A stretch of 64,000 bases of DNA from Hyphomicrobium_A sp964493785 (GCA_964493785.1 CAZBPM010000004.1:144171-208170), one strand, 5' to 3'; counted from the first letter of the stretch, positions 17,796 through 26,899 are shown. Notes: generated by a model from the letters alone, not told the origin. A program made the numbers and translations.

Positions 17796-18733
17796 ATTTC
17801 CAGCAGCTTCGCATCATTCGCGAAACGGTACGACGCAAGTTCAACCTCACAGACGTAGCCAACGCGCTCTACACGTCGCAGTCTGGTGTCAGCAAGCACA
17901 TCAAGGACCTCGAGGACGAGCTCGGGGTCGAACTTTTCGTGCGTCGCGGCAAACGCCTTCTGGGGCTGACGGAACCGGGCAAGGAGCTTGTTGTCATCGT
18001 CGAGCGCATGCTGCTCGACGCGAAGAACATCAAGCAGCTTGCCGATCAGTTCTCGAGCAGCGAGCAGGGCGAACTGAAGGTCGCCACCACGCATACCCAG
18101 GCGCGCTACGCCTTGCCGCAAGTGGTCGTCCAGTTCAAGAAGCTTTATCCCAAGGTGCACCTCGTGCTGCATCAGGCGAGCCCGAAAGAGATCGCCGCGA
18201 TGCTGCTCGACGGGAGCGCCGATATCGGTGTCGCCACCGAGGCGCTGGAGGAAAATGCGGATGTCGTCGCGTTCCCTTACTATTCCTGGGATCATGCGCT
18301 GATCGTTCAGGCAGGGCATCCGCTGGAGGCCGTCAAGCCACTCACGCTGGCTGCCGTCGCGGAATATCCGATCATCACCTATGACCGCGGCTTCACTGGT
18401 CGCCCGCGCATCGATCAAGCGTTCGAGAAGGCCGGTATCGTTCCCGACATCATCATGACGGCGCTCGATGCCGACGTGATCAAGGCTTATGTCGAGCTGG
18501 GGCTCGGCGTCGGGATAGTGGCGTCGATGGCGTTCGATGAGAAGCGCGACCCAGGCGTCAGGCTGTTGCCGACGCAGGGGCTCTTCGAGCGCAACACCTC
18601 GCGCATCGCCGTGCGGCAGGGTCGTTATCTGCGAGGCTTCGCTTATCGGTTCATTGAGCTGTGCTCGGCGGAGCTAACCGAGCAGGTAGTGAAGTCCAGC
18701 ATCGCGCCGCGGGGCGAGGGCGAGGCGGATTAG
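17792..18733 (+). CDS. cysB: LysR-type regulator of sulfur assimilation CysB
   Basis: The 313-residue protein begins at GTG 17792, overlapping cysA. The winged HTH (NLTDVANALYTSQSGVSKHI) spans about residues 18-40. The sensor domain follows the CysB/Cbl pattern with GELKVATTHTQARYALP and TYDRGFTGRPRID. CysB normally senses O-acetylserine or N-acetylserine and activates sulfate genes. Being last in the operon it controls suggests autoregulation. It abuts the convergent DUF763 gene with no spacer, and I see no terminator between them. Confidence 0.94.
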   Translation: MNFQQLRIIRETVRRKFNLTDVANALYTSQSGVSKHIKDLEDELGVELFVRRGKRLLGLTEPGKELVVIVERMLLDAKNIKQLADQFSSSEQGELKVATTHTQARYALPQVVVQFKKLYPKVHLVLHQASPKEIAAMLLDGSADIGVATEALEENADVVAFPYYSWDHALIVQAGHPLEAVKPLTLAAVAEYPIITYDRGFTGRPRIDQAFEKAGIVPDIIMTALDADVIKAYVELGLGVGIVASMAFDEKRDPGVRLLPTQGLFERNTSRIAVRQGRYLRGFAYRFIELCSAELTEQVVKSSIAPRGEGEAD

Positions 18734-19990
18734 CTAGCCGGTGCGGGATTTGCGCGGCGGCGGGAGGTCCTTCTCCCATCCGAACACAGAGCGGCCGTCC
18801 AGGTCGGGGGAAGCGCTACGCTCGCCGGCGATGATGGCATCGAGCGATGGGCCGGTTGCCGTTCGTTCCAGCGTGCGCGCCTGCGCATCGAGCCGCTTCA
18901 GCGTATCCAGCGTTTCATCGCGGCCGAGCTTGGCGCTTTCGACGGCCGTCTTCAGCACGCGAATGGTTTCGTCGTAGACCTTGATCGGCACCGGATAGGG
19001 GTGACGGTCCTTGCCGCCGTGAGCCAGCGAGAAGCGGGCCGGGTCCTCGAAGCGGTACGGCGCGCCGTGCACGACCTCGGCGACCATGGCAAGCGAGCGC
19101 ACGGTTCTTGCGCCTACGCCGGGCGTCAGCAGCAGCTCGGGGAAGTCGACCGGACCGCGCTCGGCGGCGGCGGCGAGCGTCCCGTGCAGGCGGCGGACAA
19201 AGACGTCGGATGAGCGGACGTCGTGATGAGCCGGCATCACGAGGTGCGGCAGCATCGGCTGTGCCGGTTGCTGCACAGGCTTGTCGATGAGCGAGGCGTA
19301 CGCGTCGGTGATGCGATCGGGACCGAGATCGGTCAACAGATCGAGCTGGGCCGTGCGCGACGTGGCCGCGCGCTTGTCCGTCAGGTTGACGATGTTGCCC
19401 TGCGAGTGGCCCTCGATGGCGCTGTGTGGGGCATCGACGAAATCGTGCAGGTTGCCCGAGTGCCAGTGATAGCGGCGCGCCTGACGGGCCTGATCGTTCA
19501 TGCCCTGCTGCACGACCGTCCACTTGCCGTCGTCGGTGACGAAGAAGCCGTGAAGGTAGAGGTCGAAGCCGTCCTGTACGGCCGCACTGTCGACCTTGGC
19601 AACCAGCCGGCTGGCTTTCGTCAGGGCGGCAGCGTCGACGCCAATACGATCGCCGAGTGCGGCCAGCTCATCGGGTGTCTTGCGCGAATGCTTGCCGCGA
19701 CCCCCGCAGACGTGGATGCCGAGTTCGGGCGACAGAGGCGTCAGTCCGCGCTTCATGGCGCCGATGACGCTGGTGGCGATGCCGGACGAATGCCAATCCA
19801 TGCCCATGACGGCGCCGAAGGACTGGAACCAGAACGGATGGGACAGGCGGCGGAGGAACTCATCGCGCCCGTAATGGTGAACGATGGTTTGGGCGATGAT
19901 GGCGCCGAGCGTCGACATGCGCTGCGCCAGCCATGCGGGCACGCGGCCCGAGTGGAGGGGGAGGTCTGCGCTGCCTGATCTGCGTGCCAT
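18734..19990 (-). CDS. DUF763 family protein
   Basis: The 418-residue protein matches DUF763: RSGSADLPLHSGRVPAWL at the start, GIHVCGGRGKHSRKTP, YLHGFFVTDDGKWTVVQQGMN, RRYHWHS and PGVGARTVRSLAMVAE. The last is reminiscent of a helix-hairpin-helix DNA-binding motif. DUF763 is found in archaea and scattered bacteria and has no established function; a nucleic-acid role is only a guess from that motif. No signal peptide. It converges directly on cysB. Confidence 0.85.
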   Translation of the reverse strand: MARRSGSADLPLHSGRVPAWLAQRMSTLGAIIAQTIVHHYGRDEFLRRLSHPFWFQSFGAVMGMDWHSSGIATSVIGAMKRGLTPLSPELGIHVCGGRGKHSRKTPDELAALGDRIGVDAAALTKASRLVAKVDSAAVQDGFDLYLHGFFVTDDGKWTVVQQGMNDQARQARRYHWHSGNLHDFVDAPHSAIEGHSQGNIVNLTDKRAATSRTAQLDLLTDLGPDRITDAYASLIDKPVQQPAQPMLPHLVMPAHHDVRSSDVFVRRLHGTLAAAAERGPVDFPELLLTPGVGARTVRSLAMVAEVVHGAPYRFEDPARFSLAHGGKDRHPYPVPIKVYDETIRVLKTAVESAKLGRDETLDTLKRLDAQARTLERTATGPSLDAIIAGERSASPDLDGRSVFGWEKDLPPPRKSRTG

Positions 19991-20100
19991 TGGGGCCTCG
20001 ATGCTCCGTCATTCTAGCAGAGTGTTCGAGCGGCGGAGCCCCTCGCGGAACCGGCGCGAACGTCAGGGGTTAGGCGTGAAACGGCAGAGGAGTTGCAGTC

Positions 20101-20406
20101 ATGCCGCGCGGAGCGAAGTCAAAGTACACGGCCAAGCAGGAGCGTAAGGCCGACCATATCGCTGAAGGGTATGAGAAGCGGGGTGTCGGCGAGAAGGAAG
20201 CAGAGCGTCGCGCGTGGGCGACGGTCAACAAGGACGACGGTGGAGGCAAGAAGCCGGGCGGGTCGGGTCGCGGAAAGCGAACCGGCCGCCCGGCGGCTCA
20301 CAAGGGTGGGCGCCTCGGCGGTAAGGCTTCGGCTGCCAGGCCCGCGGCGGCGCGATCGGCCTCGGCCAGGAAGGCAGCTGCTACGCGCAGGGCCCGGGGC
20401 CGCTGA
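20101..20406 (+). CDS. small basic protein of the type often annotated plasmid-stabilisation
   Basis: The 101-residue protein opens MPRGAKSKYTAKQERKADHI, followed by EGYEKRGVGEKEAERRAWATVNK. This is a short motif common in Hyphomicrobiales chromosomes. The C-terminal half is a Lys/Arg/Ala/Gly-rich, probably disordered tail resembling a histone H1-like DNA-binding tail. The stabilisation label in databases has little functional support. It may bind nucleic acid. Confidence 0.75.
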   Translation: MPRGAKSKYTAKQERKADHIAEGYEKRGVGEKEAERRAWATVNKDDGGGKKPGGSGRGKRTGRPAAHKGGRLGGKASAARPAAARSASARKAAATRRARGR

Positions 20407-20445
20407 CATATCTTGCGGCGCCCCGGCCGGCCGAGCGGCTCGTCA

Positions 20446-21360
20446 TCAGCGGCGGTCACGGTTTGAGGCAGAGATCTCCTCGCGCACTTGGGCATAGCTC
20501 AGCACCGAGAAGAGAATGGTCCCACCGAAGATGTTGCCGGCGAGGGTCGGGAGAAAGAACCGAAACGCGGCATCCCAGATCGAGATGGTGCCCGTCAGCA
20601 CGCCATATATCGCCTCGGCCGACCCGGCGACGATGTGCGTGAAGCCAAATAAAGCGATGAGGTAGGTCAGGAGGCCGATGATGAAAAAGTGAAGGTCTTC
20701 GGTCGATGCCAGAATCCAAACCAGGGCAGCGATGATCCAGCCAGCGCCGATGCCCTTGGTGAACATCTCGATAGGCGAGTTCAGCATTAGCGTCATGACG
20801 ACATGGCGCAACTCGCCAGTGACGACAGGTCCGAAGATTGGCAGAGTCGCAATAGCCAGGGCGAACACGAAGCAGCCGACAAGATTCGCGGCCAAGACGA
20901 TTGCCCAGAGGCGCATCATCGAGACAAACCAGTCGAGCTTGCGACGTGAGATCACCGGCAGGACGGCGGTCAGGACATTCTCGGTGAAGAGTTGCTGGCG
21001 GCCCAAAATGACGATGAGGAAGCCGACGGCGTATCCGAGCTTGGCAACGATGGGTCGCCATTCCGATGCGGGCAGGTGGGCGGCAAGTGCGGCCTCGGTG
21101 AGGAACGAGAAGCCTATCGATATTCCTGCAGCGACACCTGACCACCAGAGCGCCGAGAACGGTCGCACCAGCTCGGCTTCTCCTTCGGTTCGGACAATCT
21201 CGTAGACGACGGCGGCGCGCGGCCGGCGCGCTTCCTTGACATGCTTGACCTCGTCACGGCTGAGGCCGTCTCCCGGCTTGGAATCGGTAGGGGATGGAGG
21301 CTTTTTTGCCGTCACTTGGATCACCACATTTGTTGGGGTAACGATTGCCCTGAGAATCAC
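20446..21360 (-). CDS. formate/nitrite transporter (FNT) family channel, YfdC-like
   Basis: The 304-residue protein has a charged cytoplasmic N-terminal segment of about 65 residues. Six membrane helices with FNT features follow: SALWWSGVAAGISIGFSF, GRQQLFTENVLTAVLP, WAIVLAANLVGCF and GFTHIVAGSAEAIYG. FNT pentamers conduct formate, nitrite or similar monovalent anions. In a methylotroph a formate role is attractive, but YfdC-like members are not well characterised. It is not obviously co-transcribed with neighbours. Confidence 0.85.
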   Translation of the reverse strand: MILRAIVTPTNVVIQVTAKKPPSPTDSKPGDGLSRDEVKHVKEARRPRAAVVYEIVRTEGEAELVRPFSALWWSGVAAGISIGFSFLTEAALAAHLPASEWRPIVAKLGYAVGFLIVILGRQQLFTENVLTAVLPVISRRKLDWFVSMMRLWAIVLAANLVGCFVFALAIATLPIFGPVVTGELRHVVMTLMLNSPIEMFTKGIGAGWIIAALVWILASTEDLHFFIIGLLTYLIALFGFTHIVAGSAEAIYGVLTGTISIWDAAFRFFLPTLAGNIFGGTILFSVLSYAQVREEISASNRDRR

Positions 21361-21422
21361 AACGGGTCCGCGCCGCTATCGGGATAGCTTATCGCCGGGC
21401 CCGCGCAAATGAGAGGTGGCCC

Positions 21423-21728
21423 ATGGCGGAACCAGTGAAGGTTTCCATCCCCCATTCCCTGGGGAAGGCTGAAGCGATGCGGCGGCTGGAATCGGGCCTG
21501 AAAGGAATCCCGACGAACAGCGTGCTAGCGCTGGAGCAGCAGCCGTGGATCGATAACAAGTTGCCATTCGTCGTTCGGGCGCTGGGGCAGTCGATTCCAG
21601 GCTCGATGCAGGTCGATGACGACGCGGTGCGGATTGAGGTGATGTTGCCGGCACTGCTCAGGAAACTCTGGGAGCCGCTTAAGGATCAACTGCTCGGCCG
21701 CGCGAAAGTGCTGCTGGAAAAGAAGTAG
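21423..21728 (+). CDS. polyhydroxyalkanoic acid system family protein
   Basis: This 101-residue protein matches the small PHA-system family, with VSIPHSLGKAEAMRRLESGL near the start and KLWEPLKDQLLGRAK near the end. Family members are small soluble proteins found in PHA-accumulating proteobacteria; their molecular role is unclear. It ends 6 bases before the convergent FecR-domain gene. Confidence 0.78.
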   Translation: MAEPVKVSIPHSLGKAEAMRRLESGLKGIPTNSVLALEQQPWIDNKLPFVVRALGQSIPGSMQVDDDAVRIEVMLPALLRKLWEPLKDQLLGRAKVLLEKK

Positions 21729-21734
21729 TGGGCC

Positions 21735-22760
21735 TCAGCGGGTGCCCCCGCCACCATATCCGCCCGAGCCGCCGCCGTATCCGCCCATGTTGCCGCTCGG
21801 GCGACCTCCTCCGCCGTAGCCGCCCGGCCGACCACCAAAACCTCCGCCGTTGATGATGATGTCCATACCGCGCGCGCCGCCGCCGTAGTCGTCATCGGGT
21901 TCGTACGCCGGGCGCTTCTTGCGTGGTGGTTCGTAGTCGTTGGTCGCCTGCCGCTTCTTGACCTTCTTTTTCGGCTTGTCGTCGTCGTCGGCCTTGATGG
22001 TTTTCCTCGGCTTGGCGCCGTTCTCGCACGCCTTGCGCTCGGCCGGCGGGAACGAAGCATCAATGATGCCGTCGCGCGAGGTGGTGGGCAGCGGCTCGAT
22101 CTGCGGAACGTTTGCAACGAATGGGAAGGCGATGTCGAAATCGGCCGCATCGCGGTCGGGCAGATCCTGCCAGTTGAGCGGATCGCTGACGTTCTTGTCG
22201 CTGTCAATGCGGATGATCTGACCCGGTCGGTCGAGGACGCGGCAGGTCTTCTTCTCGGAGGTTACCTCGATGGCGCCCTCGTGCAGGAGAAGCCAGGAGC
22301 TTTTATCGGGCAGAACGTAGACGTCGAATATCGTGCCGCGAACGGTGATCGAGGCGTTCGGGGTGCGGATCTCGTAGCTCTTCTTGGAAGCAACGCCGGT
22401 GATGAAGCGGAACGCGCCGGTGGTGAGGTCGAGGATGATTGAGCCGGATTTCTTGTCGCTGTCGTAGACGAACTTGTCCAGAACCATGCGCGCGCCCGGG
22501 CCGAGAGCCAGTTTGGTGTCGTCGTTAAGGCGAAACTCGCCGCGGCCGTCGTTGCTGACCTCGATGACCTCTTGCTGGCGAACGACGTCCCCGACCTCCA
22601 GCTCGCGCTCCTCCTGGTCAAAGTCGGCCTTGACGAGACTGACGATGGTGCGCGCGTCGCCGATCTCGGCGCCGGGGCCAGCCAAGACCGCAGCCGGTGC
22701 GAATATCAACGCTCCGAGCACCAAGGCTCGCCAAGCGACGCGCTGCGGCACAACCGCCAT
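21735..22760 (-). CDS. FecR-domain periplasmic protein with Gly-rich tail
   Basis: The start at 22760 (341 residues) is preceded by GGAG with good spacing and leads into a signal peptide (cleavage near VLA-GPG). Residues about 45-180 form a FecR-like beta-helix: VGDVVRQQEVIEVSNDG, LGPGARMVLDKFVYD, ITGVASKKSYEIRTPNA and VRGTIFDVYVL. The C-terminal third is Lys-rich (KKKVKKRQ), then almost entirely Gly/Tyr/Arg. No sigma factor or TonB receptor is adjacent, so this is not a classical FecR anti-sigma protein. It is more likely a stand-alone secreted protein. Confidence 0.8.
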   Translation of the reverse strand: MAVVPQRVAWRALVLGALIFAPAAVLAGPGAEIGDARTIVSLVKADFDQEERELEVGDVVRQQEVIEVSNDGRGEFRLNDDTKLALGPGARMVLDKFVYDSDKKSGSIILDLTTGAFRFITGVASKKSYEIRTPNASITVRGTIFDVYVLPDKSSWLLLHEGAIEVTSEKKTCRVLDRPGQIIRIDSDKNVSDPLNWQDLPDRDAADFDIAFPFVANVPQIEPLPTTSRDGIIDASFPPAERKACENGAKPRKTIKADDDDKPKKKVKKRQATNDYEPPRKKRPAYEPDDDYGGGARGMDIIINGGGFGGRPGGYGGGGRPSGNMGGYGGGSGGYGGGGTR

Positions 22761-22954
22761 TGCAGTTCTCCATCGACAGACGCGCATGCTAGCCCAGGGG
22801 TTGAAATCATCCAACAATTCCCGGCAACGTGGCTTTTGATGGTGTCGCGGGGATGGCGCGGCTCGGTAGCAGCCTGGACGTCAGGGAATGTTGACACAGG
22901 ACGGAACCGGTCCAAGCAGTGGCGGGTTAGAACCGTCGTTCACCGGGATCACAC

Positions 22955-23179
22955 ATGCCACGCTATTACTTTCATGTCCGATCGACCTCCGGCCTAGAAA
23001 TGGACCGACTTGGCGTCGAGTTCAAAACCATCGACGACGCCATAGCTGACGCGCGCAAGGCCGGGGCCGAGATGCTGCTGGATCAGGCGGTCGAGGAAGT
23101 GCGGGCTAAATCTCAGGCGGTCTTCGAGATTACCGATGCTGCCGGGGAGGTTATCGCCCGGGTTCCCTTCAGCGGATAA
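22955..23179 (+). CDS. DUF6894-family small protein
   Basis: The 74-residue protein starts MPRYYFHVRS and continues with the family pattern D-x-x-G-x-E-F, A-x-A-DARKA and FEITDAAGEVIARVPF. Proteins of this type are abundant, often multicopy, in Hyphomicrobiales; function unknown. It has its own strong terminator downstream. Confidence 0.75.
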   Translation: MPRYYFHVRSTSGLEMDRLGVEFKTIDDAIADARKAGAEMLLDQAVEEVRAKSQAVFEITDAAGEVIARVPFSG

Positions 23180-23271
23180 TGGTTCCCGGCGCATTCCATT
23201 GGATCAGCCGGTAGATGCCCTCGGTAATATGGCGGCTTGGGCAGCATCGATGCCTGGGCCGCCTCCACGTT

Positions 23272-23302
23272 CAAGGGCCGCGCGAGCGGCCCTTGGCTTT
23301 TT
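23272..23302 (+). terminator. intrinsic terminator after the DUF6894 gene
   Basis: A 10-base perfect stem CAAGGGCCGC / GCGGCCCTTG with GCGA tetraloop is followed by GCTTTTT. Confidence 0.85.
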
Positions 23303-23318
23303 GGGACGGCTTAGGCTG

Positions 23319-24089
23319 TTAAGCCGCGTCGCTGCCGCGGTCGGCCGACAAGACGGCGTCGAAGTCGACGGGTGGCAAAGCTTCGAAGGCCGGGGCAGCA
23401 AATAGGTAGCCTTGCATCAGGCGTATGCCGAGGTGACGCAACACGACGGCTTCGCTTTTGCGCTCGACGCCTTCGGCGACAATTTTGATGCCGAGCAGAC
23501 TGCCGATCGCTGCAATCGCACCGACAATGGCCTGGCGTGCGCGGTCGCTGGCGATGTTGCGAACCAGCGCCATGTCGATCTTGATGATATCGGGCTGGAA
23601 GTCGGCCAGAAGGTTCAACCCCGCGAACCCGGCGCCGAAGTCGTCGATCGCCGTCTTTAGTCCCTGACTTCTGTAAGTCGCGAAGATGCGCTTCAGATAG
23701 TCCGGGTCAGCGACGTGCTCGCCTTCGACCGTCTCGAAAATGATGTTTTCGACGGGGAAGCCGGTTCGACGTGCGGCCTCGAGGGAGGTCTGCAGGCAGC
23801 GGGACGGCTCATAGATGGCGCCCGGCATGAAGTTGATGCTGAGCATGGTCTGCATGCCGAGCTCGGCAGCGAGCTCGATGGCGCGGACACGGCATCTTTG
23901 GTCGAATGCGTACCGGTTTTCGTCAGTGACGCGCGACAGGACGGCGCCAGCTGAGCTGCCGTCGATGCCACGAACGAGCGCCTCATAAGCGAATACGCTT
24001 CTCTCCTCGATATCGACGATGGGCTGGAAAGCCATCGAGACGTCGAAGTCGAGGGTGGTCTTGCAACCTTGGCAACGGGGATTGGACAT
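23319..24089 (-). CDS. EAL-domain cyclic-di-GMP phosphodiesterase
   Basis: Starting at ATG 24089 the protein is 256 residues and consists of a stand-alone EAL domain. The catalytic motifs are intact: YEALVRG (EAL variant), LSINFMP, FETVEGE, IDDFGAGFAGLNLL and VAEGVE. It should hydrolyse c-di-GMP to pGpG. A short CxxC pair at the extreme N terminus could bind metal or sense redox. A TTG at 24131 is an alternative start. No GGDEF domain is present. Confidence 0.88.
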   Translation of the reverse strand: MSNPRCQGCKTTLDFDVSMAFQPIVDIEERSVFAYEALVRGIDGSSAGAVLSRVTDENRYAFDQRCRVRAIELAAELGMQTMLSINFMPGAIYEPSRCLQTSLEAARRTGFPVENIIFETVEGEHVADPDYLKRIFATYRSQGLKTAIDDFGAGFAGLNLLADFQPDIIKIDMALVRNIASDRARQAIVGAIAAIGSLLGIKIVAEGVERKSEAVVLRHLGIRLMQGYLFAAPAFEALPPVDFDAVLSADRGSDAA

Positions 24090-24161
24090 GGTCAACGCGG
24101 AGTTACTTTTCACTCGCAACCTACCGGGCAAATCTTACCGAGTGGTTTGCGGCTCGCCCGG

Positions 24162-24725
24162 TTAGCGCTTGGGGACGAGCGGGGAGCGGATCTCGATCTG
24201 GACAATGTCGCCGACGAGGAAGCCGTAAGCGGTCATGTCGAAATCGCTGCGGCGGATGCGCGTGGTGGCGCGCATCTGACGAACGCCGGAGCTGTCGGGT
24301 GGCTGCAACTCGACGTGCAGGGTGATCGGTCGGGTGATGCCGCGGACGGTCATGTCGCCGGTGAGGTCGTAACTGCTGGTGGACTTGCCGCGGATGCTGC
24401 GGCTCTTGAAATGCATGCTCGGGTACTTGGCCACGGAGAAAAAGTCGGGCCCGCGCAACTCGCCTTCGGAGACTGGATTGCTCGCCTTCAAGGTGCGTGT
24501 GTCGATGACGACGTCGACGCTGCCCTTCTGCGGGTCGGCATCGTTGACGTCGGCGGTCCCGCGGACGCCGGTGAAGCGGCCCTGGCCGTTCGAGAGGGGG
24601 AGGCTGTAGGCGAATCGCACGTCGGCGCGGCCAGTATCGAAGACGAAGGGCGCGGCGTGGAGCGGACCGACCGCCAGGACGGTGAAGAACAGGGCTGTGG
24701 CCAGCGTGCGAAACCGCATGGACAT
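24162..24725 (-). CDS. YceI-family periplasmic lipid-binding protein
   Basis: The ATG at 24725, after AGGGGAAG, gives 187 residues with a signal peptide (cleavage after LHA). A much longer frame upstream is read-through. The YceI pattern is FDTGRADVRFAYSLPLSNGQGRFTG..., then DVVIDTRTLKASNP, KYPSMHFKSRSI and YDLTGDMTVRGITRPITL. Family members form a lipocalin-like barrel binding polyprenyl chains, with roles in quinone or isoprenoid handling and acid or base stress. No cytochrome b561 partner is adjacent. Confidence 0.88.
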   Translation of the reverse strand: MSMRFRTLATALFFTVLAVGPLHAAPFVFDTGRADVRFAYSLPLSNGQGRFTGVRGTADVNDADPQKGSVDVVIDTRTLKASNPVSEGELRGPDFFSVAKYPSMHFKSRSIRGKSTSSYDLTGDMTVRGITRPITLHVELQPPDSSGVRQMRATTRIRRSDFDMTAYGFLVGDIVQIEIRSPLVPKR

Positions 24726-24902
24726 GCAACTTCCCCTGTGAATACTGCTAGAGCTGCTGGGAGTGGCACCATAGCTCTTTGGCGCCAGCGTGGCCTTGAC
24801 GACACACAAGTCAGGTAAACGGGTAGACCCCCTACCCGGGCCATGCGCATGCCCAATATTGATTGCAAAGTTAGAGCGTTGATTTGCTGGAGGGCACCGA
24901 TA

Positions 24903-25241
24903 ATGCGACTTGCACCGACCTTCGCCGCCGCGCTGCTGGCAGTAACCACGCTGGCATCGTCTGCGCTGGCGTTTGACGTGCAAAATGGCGGAAGTTTCTC
25001 GGGCGGCGGCGGGGCCAATCTGGCGCCGGATGTCGCTACGCCTGGCGTTAGCATCGACACCGACCTCAGGGCGCAGCTCGGGCTGGCCGAGGAGAAGACG
25101 AAATCCTCGCCGCTTACCTCGTCGGGGGGCATGTCGTTCAGCGGGGGCGTGTTCAGCGGTAACCGCAACCTCAACACGACGACAATGGGCTACGACGAGA
25201 GCCCCTGGGTGGCTCCGCGCCGTCCTGCCGGTCGCGACTGA
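24903..25241 (+). CDS. small secreted hypothetical protein
   Basis: Starting at ATG 24903 after GGAGGG, the protein has 112 residues. A clear signal peptide (cleavage after ALA) is followed by a Gly/Ser-rich sequence with two similar motifs, NGGSFSGGGG and GGMSFSGGVFSG. No family recognised. A good terminator follows. Confidence 0.6.
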   Translation: MRLAPTFAAALLAVTTLASSALAFDVQNGGSFSGGGGANLAPDVATPGVSIDTDLRAQLGLAEEKTKSSPLTSSGGMSFSGGVFSGNRNLNTTTMGYDESPWVAPRRPAGRD

Positions 25242-25271
25242 GCCCCGGTATCGCATCACCAAATTCAAGCA

Positions 25272-25301
25272 ATGGCCTCGGTCTGTGACCGGGGCCATTT
25301 T
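25272..25301 (+). terminator. intrinsic terminator
   Basis: ATGGCCTCGGTC pairs with GACCGGGGCCAT (one G-T wobble) around a TGT loop, followed by TTT. Confidence 0.75.
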
Positions 25302-25405
25302 GCATTTCGGCCCATTGCTGATGCTGGACGAATGCCGGCATCTGACTTGTTCACCGCGTTCGGCGACTATGGGTCGTTCGGATCACGGCGGGAGATGCAA
25401 CCTAC

Positions 25406-26899
25406 ATGACGGCGGCGTCGGAGGTTCCAGCGGGCGGCTTTGTGCGGGCGCGGCTCGAGGCGGCGCTGCTGAGCCCCATCCGGGCGTTTCGGCTGCGTTA
25501 CCTGCCGCTGCTGATGGTCTATTTCGCCTACGGAGCGCTGGGCCTCATCGCCGTGGCGGAGAGCTTCTGGGTGAAGAAGGCGCTTACGCTCAGCCCAGCG
25601 GAGCTTGCTGCACTCAATGTGTGGATCACCCTGCCGTGGACGGTGAAGATGGTGTTCGGCGAGCTGGTCGACAGCGTGCCGATCCTCGGTTCACAGCGGC
25701 GAGTCTACGTATTCGTCGGCGCGGCTTTCATCGCCGCGGGCATGGTCCTGCTAGCGGGCGCCGCAGGAGGATGGCTGACCTTCGCCAGTCCGGAGAACAT
25801 CTACCGGCTCGGCGCATTTATCAGCGTGCTGGGCGTTGTCATCCAGGATGTCGTCGCCGATGCGATGAGCACCGAGGTCGTCGATCGCGAAAACCCGGAC
25901 GGTACGCCGCGAGACAGGGAAGAGGTGGATCGTGAACTCGGCATGGTGCAGGTGCTGGGTCGCCTGGCATTGTCGTTCGGCATGTTCTGCGTGGCGGGGC
26001 TCGCGGGTTGGATCGCCAGCGTCTACAGCTACGAGACGGTGTTCCTCGCCGGGCTGGTCATTCCGATCATATCCGTCAGCGGCGCGCTGCTCATCAGCCT
26101 GCGTCCGGTGGAGCGGCGCGCGATCGACTGGCGCATTCTCGGCGGCGGCATCGTGTTCGGCATCTTCGTCGTAGGGCTCGCCGGTGCGGACGTGCCGTTC
26201 AACCAGGAGATCGTGTTCATCGTATCGATGGCGGTGATCTGCGGGATGCTGTGGCGTGTCGTGCGCCAGCTCGAGCCGGCGACGCAGAAGATCATTTTCT
26301 ATGCGGCGCTGATCATTTTCATCTATCGCGCGATGCCGCTTGCGGGGCAGGGCTACACCTGGTTCGTGATCGACGTTCTGGGTTTCGACGAAGCGTTCCA
26401 GGGTACGCTGGCCCAGATCGGCGCAGCGCTGGCGCTGATGGGCATGTGGTTCTTCTCCGATGCCATCACGCGGCGGCCAGTGGCACAGGTGCTGCTGTGG
26501 TTGACGGTGATCACGACGGTGCTATCGCTGCCGGCATTCGGCCTGACGCTGGGGCTCGCCAACTGGACGGAGCAGGTGTTCGGCTTCGGGGCGCGGACGA
26601 TTGCAATCATCGACGCGGCAACGACGTCACCTTTCGCGCAACTCAGCATGATCCCGCTTTTGACGCTGATCGCGATATATGCGCCGGCCGGTCATCGGGC
26701 GACGTGGTTCGCGCTCATGGCGTCGCTGATGAACCTCGCGCTCGTCGCAGGGGCTCTGCAAACGAAGTATTTGAACGAAATTTTTGTAGTCAGCCGGGGC
26801 CAGTATGAGAATGTGCCTGTGATCGTCGGTATCTGCCTCGTGATGGGCTTCGTCATTCCCATCGTGGCCATTCTAACGATCGGGCGTCGCCTGCGGTGA
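25406..26899 (+). CDS. folate-biopterin transporter (FBT/BT1)-like major facilitator
   Basis: The 497-residue protein has about 12 hydrophobic segments. The region YGALGLIAVAESFWVKKAL, TLPWTVKMVFGELVDSVPILG and SQRRVYVFVGA resembles the BT1 signature, in which WxxKPxxGxxSDxxPIxGxRRxxY is diagnostic. Another conserved loop is VIQDVVADAMSTEVV. FBT proteins carry folates, biopterin or S-adenosylmethionine in protists, plants and cyanobacteria. The substrate here is not known. A pterin is conceivable in an organism using tetrahydromethanopterin, but that is inference. Confidence 0.7.
   Translation: MTAASEVPAGGFVRARLEAALLSPIRAFRLRYLPLLMVYFAYGALGLIAVAESFWVKKALTLSPAELAALNVWITLPWTVKMVFGELVDSVPILGSQRRVYVFVGAAFIAAGMVLLAGAAGGWLTFASPENIYRLGAFISVLGVVIQDVVADAMSTEVVDRENPDGTPRDREEVDRELGMVQVLGRLALSFGMFCVAGLAGWIASVYSYETVFLAGLVIPIISVSGALLISLRPVERRAIDWRILGGGIVFGIFVVGLAGADVPFNQEIVFIVSMAVICGMLWRVVRQLEPATQKIIFYAALIIFIYRAMPLAGQGYTWFVIDVLGFDEAFQGTLAQIGAALALMGMWFFSDAITRRPVAQVLLWLTVITTVLSLPAFGLTLGLANWTEQVFGFGARTIAIIDAATTSPFAQLSMIPLLTLIAIYAPAGHRATWFALMASLMNLALVAGALQTKYLNEIFVVSRGQYENVPVIVGICLVMGFVIPIVAILTIGRRLR

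Noticed and set aside
21735..22760. FecR anti-sigma factor of an iron-uptake system
   Set aside because: No ECF sigma factor or TonB receptor adjacent, and the C-terminal half is low complexity.
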